A DNA stretch of 39,569 nt, taken from the NCBI GenBank assembly GCA_009777825.1, contig WRLA01000024.1, forward strand, positions 1 to 39,569, written 5' to 3'. A program made the position numbers and the translations under genes. Positions 31,688 through 39,569 of the stretch are shown here, in pieces (position 1 is the stretch's first letter; each line of letters starts with the position of its first letter). The notes beneath the pieces were generated by a model that was not told the DNA's origin, made no database searches, and worked only from the letters and a program-made list of their open reading frames with translations. Origin of the DNA: Bacteroidales bacterium (GTDB lineage Bacteria; Bacteroidota; Bacteroidia; Bacteroidales; WRLA01).

Positions 31688-32716
31688 ATGAAAACCCCCA
31701 CCCCCCTCATCCTTGGCATCGAATCCTCCTGCGACGACACCTCTGCGGCGGTGCTGAACGGCGTTTCCGTGCTGTCGAACGTCATCGCGGGACAGTCTGT
31801 CCATGAAGCTTACGGCGGCGTCGTGCCGGAGTTGGCGTCGCGGGCGCATCAGCAGAACATCATCCCCGTCATAGACAAGGCGCTGAAAGATGCCGGCGTG
31901 GACAAAGAACAACTGCACGCCATCGCGTTCACACGCGGACCAGGTCTGCTGGGGTCGTTGTTAGTGGGCATCTCTTTTGCCAAGGCGATGTCGTTAGGAT
32001 TGCGCATCCCGCTGCTGGAGGTGGACCACCTGCAAGCGCACGTCCTGGCGCACTTTCTACAAGACCCCAACTGGCAACACCAACCGCCGGAATTTCCCTT
32101 CCTCTGCCTGACAGTCTCCGGCGGACATACACAGATAGTATTGGTAAAGAGCCATTTCGACATGGAAATCGTCGGAAAAACCATTGACGACGCCGCCGGC
32201 GAAGCCTTCGACAAAGCCGCCAAAGTGATGGGACTGACATACCCCGGCGGTCCCGTCATTGACAGATTAGCACAAGACGGCGACAGCAAGGCTTTCTCTT
32301 TTGCAAAACCCAACATCCCCAACTTGGACTACAGTTTCAGCGGATTGAAAACCTCGTTCCTCTACTTCCTGCGAGACCAAATGGCACACACCCCCGACTT
32401 CATCGAAACGCACAAAGCCGACCTCTGCGCATCCCTCCAATCCACCATCGTAGAGATCTTGATGGCGAAATTTGAAAAAGCCATCCGGCAATACCCCGTC
32501 AACGACATCGCCATCGCCGGAGGCGTCTCCGCAAACAGCGTCCTGCGCAACAGCCTCACCGCGCTGGGCGAGAAAATAAACAAGAAGACCCACCTCCTCC
32601 CCCTGCGCTACACCACCGACAACGCCGCCATGATCGCCGTATCAGGATTCTTCAAATATCAAAACGGCATGATCACCAATCAGTTGGCGAAACCGTATTC
32701 GCGGCAACAGCGTTAA
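31688..32716 (+). CDS. tsaD: tRNA N6-adenosine threonylcarbamoyltransferase
   Basis: 342 residues from the ATG at 31688. Family motifs: ILGIESSCDDTSAAVL at the start, VVPELASRAHQQNI, LLVGISFAKAM, the metal-binding HLQAHVLAHF, LCLTVSGGHTQIV, DDAAGEAFDKAAK and IAGGVSANSVLR. TsaD transfers threonylcarbamoyl to A37 of ANN-decoding tRNAs, working with TsaB and TsaE. An in-frame ATG at 31634 would add 18 residues and overlap the toxin gene; the 31688 start gives the conserved N-terminus and usual length, so I prefer it. Confidence 0.93.
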   Translation: MKTPTPLILGIESSCDDTSAAVLNGVSVLSNVIAGQSVHEAYGGVVPELASRAHQQNIIPVIDKALKDAGVDKEQLHAIAFTRGPGLLGSLLVGISFAKAMSLGLRIPLLEVDHLQAHVLAHFLQDPNWQHQPPEFPFLCLTVSGGHTQIVLVKSHFDMEIVGKTIDDAAGEAFDKAAKVMGLTYPGGPVIDRLAQDGDSKAFSFAKPNIPNLDYSFSGLKTSFLYFLRDQMAHTPDFIETHKADLCASLQSTIVEILMAKFEKAIRQYPVNDIAIAGGVSANSVLRNSLTALGEKINKKTHLLPLRYTTDNAAMIAVSGFFKYQNGMITNQLAKPYSRQQR

Positions 32717-32763
32717 AATTTTTTTTTGTCCATATTAGCCGTTATTCAGTTATTAAAAAAGTG

Positions 32764-32771
32764 TACCTTTG
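32764..32771 (+). promoter_or_regulatory. -7 element (TACCTTTG) of the GT4 glycosyltransferase gene
   Basis: TACCTTTG followed by CAT, 10 bp before the ATG at 32782, giving a very short leader. Confidence 0.65.
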
Positions 32772-32781
32772 CATTTTTAAT

Positions 32782-33891
32782 ATGAGTAAACTCAACCTTG
32801 TCGAATTGCGAATTTTACAAATTGTTCCTACTTCGGAATGGGGAGGAGGTGAGCGTTATGTATATGACCTTGCCGAGGCGACCAAAGCCAATGGCGACAA
32901 AGTGTTCGTAGTTGCTCGAAAATCCAACGTCGTTCGGAAAAAGTTTTCAGATTTAAATTTGCCTTTTTTTACATTACCGTTGCTGTTTTTGTTTGATGTT
33001 TATTCCATTGTCCGGCTTGCTTTTTTCATTAAAAAACATCAGATTAATGTTGTTCACGCCCACATTTTTTGTGATGCGTTTTTGTCGGTTTTTGCGAAGA
33101 AACTGATTCGGGCAAAGAGTGTAAAAGTCGTCATGACGCGGCATTTGGTCAAGCAAGGGAAAAACAGTTTTCTCTACCGCTATTTATATAGGAACATTGA
33201 CACGTTGATTTTTGTTTCTAAGGCGGCTGAAAGCGCCTTTTTATCCACTGTCTCAGCCAAAGACATCCGCACGGCGGTTGTTCACAATGCTGTAAAAGAT
33301 ATACCTCTTGAAAAGATGATTCCGATAGATTTCCGCCAAAAACTGAACTTGGACGTCCATACAAAACTACTCGGATTTTGCGGACGTTTAGACCCGGAAA
33401 AAGGTGTGGATTTGATTATTGACGCTTTGCCGCAACTGCTTCTGCAACACAATGTTGTTTTGCTCATTGCGGGCGCCGGCGATAAAAAATATACCGACTG
33501 TTTACATCAAAAGATACACGATTTAAACCTTGACGGCAACGTGTTTTTTCTTGGTTTTCTAAACGATGTTTTTCCGTTTTTGGCAGCATTGGATGTGGCT
33601 ATTTTGCCTTCGCGGGCAAAAGAATCGTTTGGATTGGCGCTTGTGGAATGTATGCGGGCGGGCTGCCCCGTAATCACAACCAATACCGGCGCTCAAGAAG
33701 AAATCATTGAAAATCAGGAGACAGGACTCATCATTCCGCCCAACTCCATTTCCGAAATAGTAGAAAAAACAAAGACGCTCTTGGAAAATCCGGATCTTTA
33801 TTCCAAAATCAGGGAAAACGCGCTTAAATCCTGTGAATCATTCAATTATGCTACGTTCTTTAAAACCATCCACAATTTATACACGAAATAA
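32782..33891 (+). CDS. Glycosyltransferase family 4 protein
   Basis: 369 residues with the GT-B arrangement of family 4: N-terminal ILQIVPTSEWGGGERYVYDLAEA (glycine-rich acceptor loop), NVVHAHIFCDAF, then the C-terminal nucleotide-sugar domain LLGFCGRLDPEKGVDLIIDALPQL, IAGAGDKKY, and the E-x7-E motif ESFGLALVECMRAGCPVI. It probably adds a sugar to a lipopolysaccharide core, O-antigen or exopolysaccharide on the cytoplasmic face; donor and acceptor cannot be read. A GTG at 32761 would place the promoter inside the coding sequence and is rejected. The O-antigen-ligase-like gene follows and likely acts in the same pathway. Confidence 0.88.
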   Translation: MSKLNLVELRILQIVPTSEWGGGERYVYDLAEATKANGDKVFVVARKSNVVRKKFSDLNLPFFTLPLLFLFDVYSIVRLAFFIKKHQINVVHAHIFCDAFLSVFAKKLIRAKSVKVVMTRHLVKQGKNSFLYRYLYRNIDTLIFVSKAAESAFLSTVSAKDIRTAVVHNAVKDIPLEKMIPIDFRQKLNLDVHTKLLGFCGRLDPEKGVDLIIDALPQLLLQHNVVLLIAGAGDKKYTDCLHQKIHDLNLDGNVFFLGFLNDVFPFLAALDVAILPSRAKESFGLALVECMRAGCPVITTNTGAQEEIIENQETGLIIPPNSISEIVEKTKTLLENPDLYSKIRENALKSCESFNYATFFKTIHNLYTK

Positions 33892-33894
33892 ATA

Positions 33895-33902
33895 TATCTT
33901 TG
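33895..33902 (+). promoter_or_regulatory. -7 element (TATCTTTG) of the O-antigen-ligase-like gene
   Basis: TATCTTTG followed by CAA, just after the glycosyltransferase stop and 20 bp before the ATG at 33923. Confidence 0.6.
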
Positions 33903-33922
33903 CAACCTAATTTCAAACCGTA

Positions 33923-35533
33923 ATGTACAACCTCATCCGCACATACATACAGGAAATCATCCGCTACATCTACATACTGAGTTTCGGAACAATGCTTATC
34001 GGAGCGGCGATTTCGACGGCGACGATGAGTACCGGACAGATAGCGTTGGCTTCGATATGGCTCATAGACATGGCAGTGAACTACCGCCGGATAGCCGAAC
34101 GGTTCCACAGCCTGTGGAAAAATAAAGCGGCGTTGGTCTGCATCTCGCTCTTTTTGCTCTACATCGTCGGATTATTGTGGACGGAAAATTACGCTTTCGC
34201 CATGCGCGATTTGCGAAGTAAACTGCCGCTGTTTCTGCTTCCGTTCACCATTGCCATGATAAAACCGTTGAATATGAAGGAACTAAAGGCGGTGTTCTAT
34301 CTCTTTTTGGCGGGTAATCTGCTTGGGACTTTGCTTGTCTTGTACGCTTTCTTTTTCAGGGAAGTTACCGATATTCGGCAAATCATCGGCTTTAACTCCA
34401 ATATTCGTTTCGGGTTGACGGTGTTGATGGCTGTCATCGTGTCGTTTTGGTTTTTTAAAAACACGGCAACGACGAAGAAATATTGGTTTATTGTGCTAAT
34501 GCTATGGTTTACAGGCATGTTGCTGCTGATGGAATCCATGACGGCGTTGTCTATTCTGCCGGTCATCGTGGTGTTTTTCGGGTTGAGAAGCGCCTGGTTT
34601 GCGCCCCGAAAAATCGTCAGATGGGGAATGTTGACCTTGGTGGCGGCGGCGAGCGTATCTATTTTCCTCTACCTCCATCACATTTATGCCGATTTTCAAC
34701 CGAAAGAGTCCAAAATCCTGTCGGAATTGGATAAAACGACAGCGCACGGCTGTGAATATCAGCACGATACAACCTCCAAACAGTTGGAAAACGGCTATTG
34801 GGTGCAGATTTACATCTGCTATCCGGAAATGCGCGAAAGTTGGAACCGGCGCAGCAGCATGGATTTCGACGGACAGGATTTGAAAGGATACGGCATCAAA
34901 ACGACATTGACTCGTTACCTTACCGGCAAAGGGCTGAGAAAAGATGCCGAAGGCGTCGCCGCCCTTTCCGACGACGACATCCGGAATGTCGAACGCGGAA
35001 TCGCCAACCACCACAACGCCCAAAAGTCCAACATTGACAGTCGCATCCGAACGACCTTCTGGGAGTATTACACGTGGAAAGAGTTGAATTATGCCACAGG
35101 AGCTTCGCTGACGCAGCGTTTTGAGTTTTGGCGTGCCTCGTTTTATACCATCCGGCACCATTTCTGGTTTGGCGTCGGAACTGGCGACATGATGGACGCG
35201 CAAATAACCGCCTACAAAGAGGTTGGCTCTTTGCTGCCCGAACCAGAGATTTATAAAACGCCCCACAATCACTATCTAATCGTCTTTACCACCTTTGGCG
35301 TTGTCGGCTTTGCCTGGTTTCTGTTTGCGCTGATCTATCCGGGCATTAAAACGAAACAATTCCGCTCACCGCTCTACATTGCCTTTTTCATCGTCATCCT
35401 CCTCTCGATGATGGTTGATAAGTTGGGCATCGGGCTTTTCGCGGCGTTTAATAGTCTGCTACTATTGGGTACAAAAAAATATCTATCTTTGCACAAAAAA
35501 AATAATGAGAGCGGCACACGTTTACATGAATAA
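33923..35533 (+). CDS. O-antigen ligase/polymerase-like membrane protein (Wzy/WaaL family)
   Basis: 536 residues with about ten hydrophobic helices (for example IYILSFGTMLIGAAISTA, AALVCISLFLLYIVGLLW, LPLFLLPFTIAM, AVFYLFLAGNLLGTLLVLYAFF, YWFIVLMLWFTGMLLLM). A large polar extracytoplasmic loop lies at about 255-400, with FWRASFYTIRHHFWFGVGTGD near its end; this loop pattern and the W..G-x-G-x-G-x segment are typical of WaaL/Wzy proteins, which join or polymerise undecaprenol-linked glycans in the periplasm. The pairing with a GT4 enzyme supports surface polysaccharide work. The 3' end overlaps the promoter and first codons of the HipA-like gene. Ligase versus polymerase cannot be decided. Confidence 0.78.
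   Translation: MYNLIRTYIQEIIRYIYILSFGTMLIGAAISTATMSTGQIALASIWLIDMAVNYRRIAERFHSLWKNKAALVCISLFLLYIVGLLWTENYAFAMRDLRSKLPLFLLPFTIAMIKPLNMKELKAVFYLFLAGNLLGTLLVLYAFFFREVTDIRQIIGFNSNIRFGLTVLMAVIVSFWFFKNTATTKKYWFIVLMLWFTGMLLLMESMTALSILPVIVVFFGLRSAWFAPRKIVRWGMLTLVAAASVSIFLYLHHIYADFQPKESKILSELDKTTAHGCEYQHDTTSKQLENGYWVQIYICYPEMRESWNRRSSMDFDGQDLKGYGIKTTLTRYLTGKGLRKDAEGVAALSDDDIRNVERGIANHHNAQKSNIDSRIRTTFWEYYTWKELNYATGASLTQRFEFWRASFYTIRHHFWFGVGTGDMMDAQITAYKEVGSLLPEPEIYKTPHNHYLIVFTTFGVVGFAWFLFALIYPGIKTKQFRSPLYIAFFIVILLSMMVDKLGIGLFAAFNSLLLLGTKKYLSLHKKNNESGTRLHE
35484..35491 (+). promoter_or_regulatory. -7 element (TATCTTTG) of the HipA-N gene, inside the ligase gene
   Basis: TATCTTTG followed by CAC, 13 bp before the ATG at 35505 and inside the last codons of the preceding gene. 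Confidence 0.55.
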
Positions 35534-35831
35534 GACCTTGGCGGGGACGCTGACGGAGCATAATGACGGTTCCTATACATTTTGTTACGATGACGATTAT
35601 TTTTCCAATTCCGAATATTCGTCCATCAGTCTCACGTTGCCGAAAAGCCAGAAAGAACATCGTTCCGAGCGGTTTTTCCCATTTTTTTTCAATATGTTGT
35701 CGGAAGGCGTGAACAAAGGAGTTCAGACCCGCATGTTCAAAATTGACGAAGAAGACCACTTCGGACTTCTGCTGGCTGCCGCTCAACATGACGTCATCGG
35801 CGGTATTACGATTAAAAGGCTACAGACATGA
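35505..35831 (+). CDS. Orphan HipA N-terminal domain protein (HipS-like)
   Basis: 108 residues, AAHVYMNKTLAGTLTEHNDGSYTFCYDDDY, then SLTLPKSQKEHRSERFFPFFFNMLSEGVNKGVQ and DHFGLLLAAAQHDVIGGITI. This is the HipA N-terminal subdomain (Couple_hipA), which in Bacteroidota is often a separate gene placed between a HipB-type repressor and a HipT kinase. Neither neighbour is present: upstream is the ligase gene and downstream is yicC. The frame continues for 26 codons beyond the stop (to 35909, ending KIETLKKEEKYT) without a start, which may be a remnant. With no kinase it is probably a leftover or acts on a distant partner. Confidence 0.75.
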   Translation: MRAAHVYMNKTLAGTLTEHNDGSYTFCYDDDYFSNSEYSSISLTLPKSQKEHRSERFFPFFFNMLSEGVNKGVQTRMFKIDEEDHFGLLLAAAQHDVIGGITIKRLQT

Positions 35832-35921
35832 ATCACATATGTATATCCGCAGTTACGAAGAACGATTGAAAAGATTGAGACGTTGAAAAAAGAAGAAAAA
35901 TACACTTAACACAGTAAGAAG

Positions 35922-36797
35922 ATGATACAATCAATGACAGGCTACGGAAAAGCCAACATAACTTTCGGGACAAAGGTGATCGGCGTCGAAATCAGGAGCG
36001 TCAACGGCAAACTATTGGATTTGTCGTTGCGTTTGCCGGCGTTGTATCGCGAAAAAGAGCCGGAGATACGCAACATGGTGGCGCAGGCGGCGGAGCGCGG
36101 CAAGATGGAACTGATCATCACCATCGAACTCGCTTCCGACAATGAAGATATTGTTTTTAATCAACCTTTGGCGAAACGTTATTACTACAATCTGAAACAG
36201 TTAGTTGAAGATGTCGGCGAGGAAGAGCATGGTGGTTTGATACCCGTCATCGCCCGCCTGCCCGACGTTTTTAAGGCAACGACATCCGAACTCGCTCCCG
36301 ACGAGTGGCAGGCAGTGTCCGAAGGATTGGCAATGGCGTTGGAGAAGATGAACAGTTGCCGTCGCAACGAAGGCGAGATATTGTGCCAAGACATGACTTT
36401 GCGCGTCAACAACATTTTGGGTTATCTGAAAGAGATAGACCCGTTTGAAAAGGAACGCACCGAAAACCTTCGCGCAAAACTGCGCTCGGCGTTTGTTGAG
36501 TTGGAACATCAAGCCAACTTCAATGAAAACCGCTTTGAACAGGAGTTGATCTATTATATTGAAAAGATGGACATTACGGAGGAAAAAGTCCGTTTGAAGA
36601 AACATTGCGACTACTTCTTCCAGACCATCGCCGATCCGGCGTCGCCGGGGCGGAAACTCGGCTTTATCGCTCAGGAGATGGGACGCGAGATCAACACCTT
36701 AGGCTCAAAATCCTATCATTTTGAGATGCAACGCTTAGTCGTTTTGATGAAAGACGAGTTGGAAAAGATTAAAGAACAGTTATTAAACATATTATGA
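35922..36797 (+). CDS. yicC: YicC-family endoribonuclease
   Basis: 291 residues starting MIQSMTGYGKANI, the invariant opening of the YicC family, and ending with the C-terminal DUF1732 segment (KHCDYFFQTIADPASPGRKLGFIAQEMGREINTLGSKS ... VLMKDELEKIKEQLLNIL). YicC proteins are now known as RNases acting on small RNAs or mRNAs. It overlaps gmk by four bases (ATGA), the conserved yicC-gmk order. No promoter of the TAnnTTTG type is seen directly upstream. Confidence 0.92.
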   Translation: MIQSMTGYGKANITFGTKVIGVEIRSVNGKLLDLSLRLPALYREKEPEIRNMVAQAAERGKMELIITIELASDNEDIVFNQPLAKRYYYNLKQLVEDVGEEEHGGLIPVIARLPDVFKATTSELAPDEWQAVSEGLAMALEKMNSCRRNEGEILCQDMTLRVNNILGYLKEIDPFEKERTENLRAKLRSAFVELEHQANFNENRFEQELIYYIEKMDITEEKVRLKKHCDYFFQTIADPASPGRKLGFIAQEMGREINTLGSKSYHFEMQRLVVLMKDELEKIKEQLLNIL

Positions 36798-37360
36798 ATC
36801 ACAAGGTTATCATCATATCGTCCCCCAGCGGAGGCGGAAAAACTACCATCATGCACCGTTTGATGGAATATGTTCCGGAGTTGGAATTTTCCATCTCGGC
36901 GTGCAGCCGTTCGCCCCGTCAGGGCGAAGTGGAGGGCAAAGATTACTATTTTCTCACCGAAGACGACTTCAAAAGCAAAATCGCCGAAGACGCTTTCTTA
37001 GAACATGTAGAGGTGTATGCGGGGAAATTTTACGGCACGCTCAAGTCGGAAGTGCAACGTATTTGGGACAAAGGCAGTTACGTGATTTTCGACGTGGACG
37101 TGGTGGGCGGATGCCGATTGAAAGATTATTTTAAAGATCAGGCGCTCTCCATTTTTATCAAGCCACCGAATGTGGCGGTGTTGCGCGAGCGATTGCTGTT
37201 GCGAAAAACCGAAAGTCCGGAATCTATTGACATTCGCGTGTCGCGGGCAGAGTTTGAACTCTCCTTCGCCGACAAATACGACGTGATCATCGTGAACGAC
37301 TCCCTCGAAACGGCGGTGGAACAGACCCAAAAAGCCGTCGTGGATTTTTTAAAAGGATGA
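36794..37360 (+). CDS. gmk: Guanylate kinase
   Basis: 188 residues. The P-loop is SSPSGGGKTTI near the N-terminus; SACSRSPRQGEVEGKDYYFL is the GMP-binding region (standard SxxTRxPRxGExxGxDYxF), followed by FLEHVEVYAGKFYGT and IFDVDVVGG. It phosphorylates GMP to GDP with ATP and is normally essential. The usual Thr of the TRxPR motif is Cys-Ser here (ACSRSPR), a minor variant seen in this group. Translationally coupled to yicC and followed by nadD after four bases. Confidence 0.93.
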   Translation: MNHKVIIISSPSGGGKTTIMHRLMEYVPELEFSISACSRSPRQGEVEGKDYYFLTEDDFKSKIAEDAFLEHVEVYAGKFYGTLKSEVQRIWDKGSYVIFDVDVVGGCRLKDYFKDQALSIFIKPPNVAVLRERLLLRKTESPESIDIRVSRAEFELSFADKYDVIIVNDSLETAVEQTQKAVVDFLKG

Positions 37361-37364
37361 CGAC

Positions 37365-37961
37365 ATGAAAAAGAAAACGACAGGACTACTATTCGGCTCG
37401 TTCAATCCGGTGCATATCGGACATTTGGCGTTGGCGAACTATTTTTTAGAGTTTTCGGATATTGACGAGGTTTGTTTTGTCGTCTCCCCGCACAACCCGT
37501 TGAAAGACGAGACGTTGCTGTTGCCTGCCGCCGAACGGTTGAAGATGATGTTGATGGCGGTAGAAAACGTCGCCGGCTTTTCGGTCTCCGATGCCGAGTT
37601 TCATCTGCCGAAACCATCTTATACCGTTGATACTTTGAAATTCTTTTCCGAAAAATATCCCGACGAGAAATTTATCCTTATCATCGGCGAAGATAATTTA
37701 GCGATTTTCGATCGGTGGAAGGATTACCGTTACATTCTCGACCATTATAAGATATATGTTTATAACCGTTCGGGCTGCGCACCCTCGCCGTTTGCCCAAC
37801 ATCCGAATGTGACATTTTTTCAGGCTCCGCTGTTGGACGTCTCCTCGTCGTTTATCCGTCGGGCTATCGACGACGGTAAAAATGTCCGGTTTTTTCTGCC
37901 CGAAAAGGCTTACAAATACCTTGAAACGAGCCAACACTATAAAATGTTAACGAAAATTTAA
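37365..37961 (+). CDS. nadD: Nicotinate-nucleotide adenylyltransferase
   Basis: 198 residues with the nucleotidyltransferase signature GLLFGSFNPVHIGHLALAN (GxFxPxHxGH), FVVSPHNPLKD, KFILIIGEDNLAIFDRWKDY and the C-terminal VSSSFIRRAI (SxTxxR). It forms deamido-NAD from nicotinate mononucleotide and ATP, a central step in NAD synthesis. It completes the yicC-gmk-nadD cluster. Its presence 21 kb from a predicted NAD-consuming defence operon is likely coincidental. Confidence 0.92.
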   Translation: MKKKTTGLLFGSFNPVHIGHLALANYFLEFSDIDEVCFVVSPHNPLKDETLLLPAAERLKMMLMAVENVAGFSVSDAEFHLPKPSYTVDTLKFFSEKYPDEKFILIIGEDNLAIFDRWKDYRYILDHYKIYVYNRSGCAPSPFAQHPNVTFFQAPLLDVSSSFIRRAIDDGKNVRFFLPEKAYKYLETSQHYKMLTKI

Positions 37962-37991
37962 CACAAATTGCTTTTTCGAGAAAAATGGCAC

Positions 37992-37999
37992 TATTTTTG
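37992..37999 (+). promoter_or_regulatory. -33/-7 promoter of the OmpA-family gene (TATTTTTG with upstream TTG)
   Basis: TATTTTTG followed by CAG, with TTG at 37968-37970 and a 21-bp spacer: the best full match to the Bacteroidota promoter in the window. It leaves a leader of roughly 50 nt before the ATG at 38054, as expected for a highly expressed outer-membrane protein. Confidence 0.7.
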
Positions 38000-38053
38000 C
38001 AGTAACGTAAATTATATAATAAATATTAAAGTTTAATTTAACACTAAAAAATT

Positions 38054-39352
38054 ATGAGGAAATGTGTATTTACAACATTGTTAGCAATTTTTGCTTTCGG
38101 AACCTTTGCCCAAAAGGCAGAAGTAATTAATCAAAACCACAAAAATGATGGTTTGGCAAGATGGTCACTCGGTATCAAAGGCGGTGCGGACTACTACCGC
38201 GTAACGCCTTACACCGACATTAACCTTGAGAAAGATGAAACCCGTTTAGACCAACGTTTAAACTCCATTAGTTGGAACGGCAACTTCTTTGTAGAGTACA
38301 ATCCGAACCCGATCTTCGGCATAGGATTGAACTTCGGATTCAGCAACTACGACAGGAATGGACAGAATGGCGAGGAGAACAAGTATTACGGTCAAACCAT
38401 GGATGGCATTCTGTACAACTCCATTAACATTTCCAACCTCGTCTCTCCTCAACGGACAGGCGGATGGAAAAAAGTGTCGTTCTACGTAGGCACCGGTATC
38501 GGCGGCGGCGCGTATTCGTATAAACAAACGGCGTCGCTGGGATTTACCGAAAAGGACGAATGGGGTGGCGAGAATAAGAATTTTGACAAGTATTCCGACA
38601 AAAAATTCAGTCTCATTTTAATGGCGAACGCGGGTCTTGATTTCAGCCTGGCTCCGTGGGTATCGTTTATGCTGGAAAGCGAATACAGGTACTACAACAT
38701 GAACGACTTAGGCGGACGCGGCGACTACTCTTCAAGCGGCAACGACGCATTCTTTGCCAATGCCGGCTTCCGCTTTAAAATCGGAAAGAACCACGTCCGT
38801 AACATGACTTACGACGACTACTACAAACCAACCATCATGTTTACCCCAGAGCGTGACCAGGAAGTTTATGACCGCTTAGCCGCCCTCGAAAGCGATAATG
38901 CCGCCATCAAGAAAGACCTTAACGACGTGAAATCCGATATTACCGGAATTAAAAACGACGTGAAAGATATTAAAGACGCATTGGCTAAGATGGAACAAAA
39001 AGAAGTTGTCCAGAAAGTTACGGCTACCGCCGAAAATATTGAATTTAAAACCGGTTCGGCTGTCCTGACCGAAGAGTCGAAAGTCTTATTGGACGAAGTG
39101 GCTAACTTGCTCAACAGCATCGCCTGGATAAAATTGGATATCGCCGGTCATACCGACAACGTAGGCAATGCCGATAAGAACAAAAAATTATCCCAAGACC
39201 GCGCCAACGCCGTGAAAGATTACTTAGTCGGCAAAGGATTGGATGAGAACAAGATGTCCAGCGTTGGCTATGGACCGGAAAAACCCATCGCCAGCAATAA
39301 CACCGAAGCCGGACGTCAAAGAAACCGCCGCGTAGAATTTGCAATTAAATAA
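38054..39352 (+). CDS. OmpA-family outer-membrane protein with N-terminal barrel, coiled coil and OmpA C-terminal domain
   Basis: 432 residues. Signal peptide (CVFTTLLAIFAFGTFAQ). Residues about 30-265 are a small beta-barrel (WSLGIKGGADYYRV, GIGLNFGFSNYD, FYVGTGIGGGAYSY, FMLESEYRYYN, FFANAGFRFKIG). A coiled coil (LAALESDNAAIKKDLNDV and further heptads, about 273-315) leads to a peptidoglycan-binding OmpA domain (about 325-432; AGHTDNVGNADKNKKLSQDRA ... NRRVEFAIK). It anchors the outer membrane to the wall, like the OmpA-like proteins of Porphyromonas and Bacteroides. A strong promoter and terminator frame a single-gene transcript. Confidence 0.9.
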   Translation: MRKCVFTTLLAIFAFGTFAQKAEVINQNHKNDGLARWSLGIKGGADYYRVTPYTDINLEKDETRLDQRLNSISWNGNFFVEYNPNPIFGIGLNFGFSNYDRNGQNGEENKYYGQTMDGILYNSINISNLVSPQRTGGWKKVSFYVGTGIGGGAYSYKQTASLGFTEKDEWGGENKNFDKYSDKKFSLILMANAGLDFSLAPWVSFMLESEYRYYNMNDLGGRGDYSSSGNDAFFANAGFRFKIGKNHVRNMTYDDYYKPTIMFTPERDQEVYDRLAALESDNAAIKKDLNDVKSDITGIKNDVKDIKDALAKMEQKEVVQKVTATAENIEFKTGSAVLTEESKVLLDEVANLLNSIAWIKLDIAGHTDNVGNADKNKKLSQDRANAVKDYLVGKGLDENKMSSVGYGPEKPIASNNTEAGRQRNRRVEFAIK

Positions 39353-39374
39353 TTCTCCTTGTTTAAAAATTTGG

Positions 39375-39412
39375 AACTGCTGCCGGTGAAAAACCGTCAG
39401 CAGTTTTTTTTT
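39375..39412 (+). terminator. Intrinsic terminator of the OmpA-family gene
   Basis: AACTGCTG-C-CGGT (39375-39387) pairs with ACCG-T-CAGCAGTT, with one mismatch and a GAAAA-type loop, followed by a run of T (39404-39412). It begins 22 bp after the stop codon. Confidence 0.9.
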
Positions 39413-39506
39413 AGATACTTCGGCTACACTCAGTATAAATTTTGGCTCACCCGCAAAAGTTGTGGGGAGGGGGGGGAGGTTAGGCGTAAATCTTGACTAA
39501 TAGTTT

Positions 39507-39514
39507 TATCTTTG
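39507..39514 (+). promoter_or_regulatory. -7 element (TATCTTTG) of the last, partial gene
   Basis: TATCTTTG followed by CAG, 20 bp before the ATG at 39535. Upstream spacer 39413-39500 contains a G-rich run (39465-39478) and no gene. Confidence 0.6.
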
Positions 39515-39534
39515 CAGTCCAAAAAGATAGAGAG

Positions 39535-39569
39535 ATGGTAACACAGGTTCAGACTATAGATTTAGCGCA
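39535..39569 (+). CDS. Start of an unidentified gene, cut by the window end
   Basis: Reads MVTQVQTIDLA before the window ends. The promoter just upstream and the open frame support a real start, but eleven residues are too few to name a family. Confidence 0.45.
   Translation, partial: MVTQVQTIDLA

Overview
The window looks like a chromosomal segment of a Bacteroidota species, most likely order Bacteroidales. The evidence is the recurrent -7 promoter element TAnnTTTG (often followed by GCA) in front of most genes, a type IX secretion (T9SS) style C-terminal sorting domain, a PorE-like OmpA lipoprotein, a carboxypeptidase-regulatory/TonB receptor, an OmpA barrel protein, and the yicC-gmk-nadD order common in this group. 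No rRNA, tRNA, CRISPR array or phage structural gene was recognised.

Left flank (1-6.6 kb): a decayed accessory zone. It holds the tail of a BspA-like leucine-rich-repeat protein, a HEPN protein, a HEPN gene cut to 36 codons, a MNT nucleotidyltransferase, a long rod-shaped candidate non-coding RNA with its own intrinsic terminator (about 1384-1580), a small secreted CsgG-like protein, dispersed palindromes and the C-terminal stub of an IS4-superfamily transposase. Next come a secreted NagZ-type GH3/serine-hydrolase fusion on the minus strand and a ribbon-helix-helix/PIN toxin-antitoxin pair bracketed by 38-bp direct repeats.

Centre (6.6-16.0 kb): six tightly spaced co-directional genes form what I read as an NAD/nucleotide-centred immune or conflict island. 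They are (1) a SIR2-like/TIR fusion, (2) an nSTAND NTPase with a transmembrane helix and an FGE/SUMF1-fold C-terminus, (3) a second membrane-anchored FGE-fold protein, (4) a four-helix membrane protein with two TrkA/RCK-like Rossmann domains and a C-terminal ryanodine-receptor (RyR) domain, (5) a TIR protein with one transmembrane helix and a long helical C-terminus, and (6) a stand-alone 94-residue RyR protein. Genes 1-3 are visibly much more AT-rich than genes 4-6, so two modules may have been joined. The model I propose is inference: the STAND/FGE pair senses an invader, the SIR2/TIR enzymes act on NAD, and a nucleotide product gates the RyR/TrkA membrane protein.

Right half (16.0-39.6 kb): mostly core and envelope functions. 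These are a PLP aminotransferase; a RAYT (REP-associated tyrosine transposase) embedded in its REP palindromes; a TonB-dependent receptor whose 5' end abuts those repeats; a LiaF-like membrane protein; a 1474-residue repeat-rich T9SS-exported protein with a mobile palindrome inside its sorting domain; mnmD; tatA; a porE-like gene; purM; a RelE-type toxin-antitoxin pair; tsaD; a GT4 glycosyltransferase; an O-antigen-ligase-like protein; an orphan HipA N-terminal domain; yicC, gmk and nadD; an OmpA barrel protein with a clear terminator; and the first codons of a further gene. Several families of CACAGAG-type or CACAAAG-type palindromes sit between genes.
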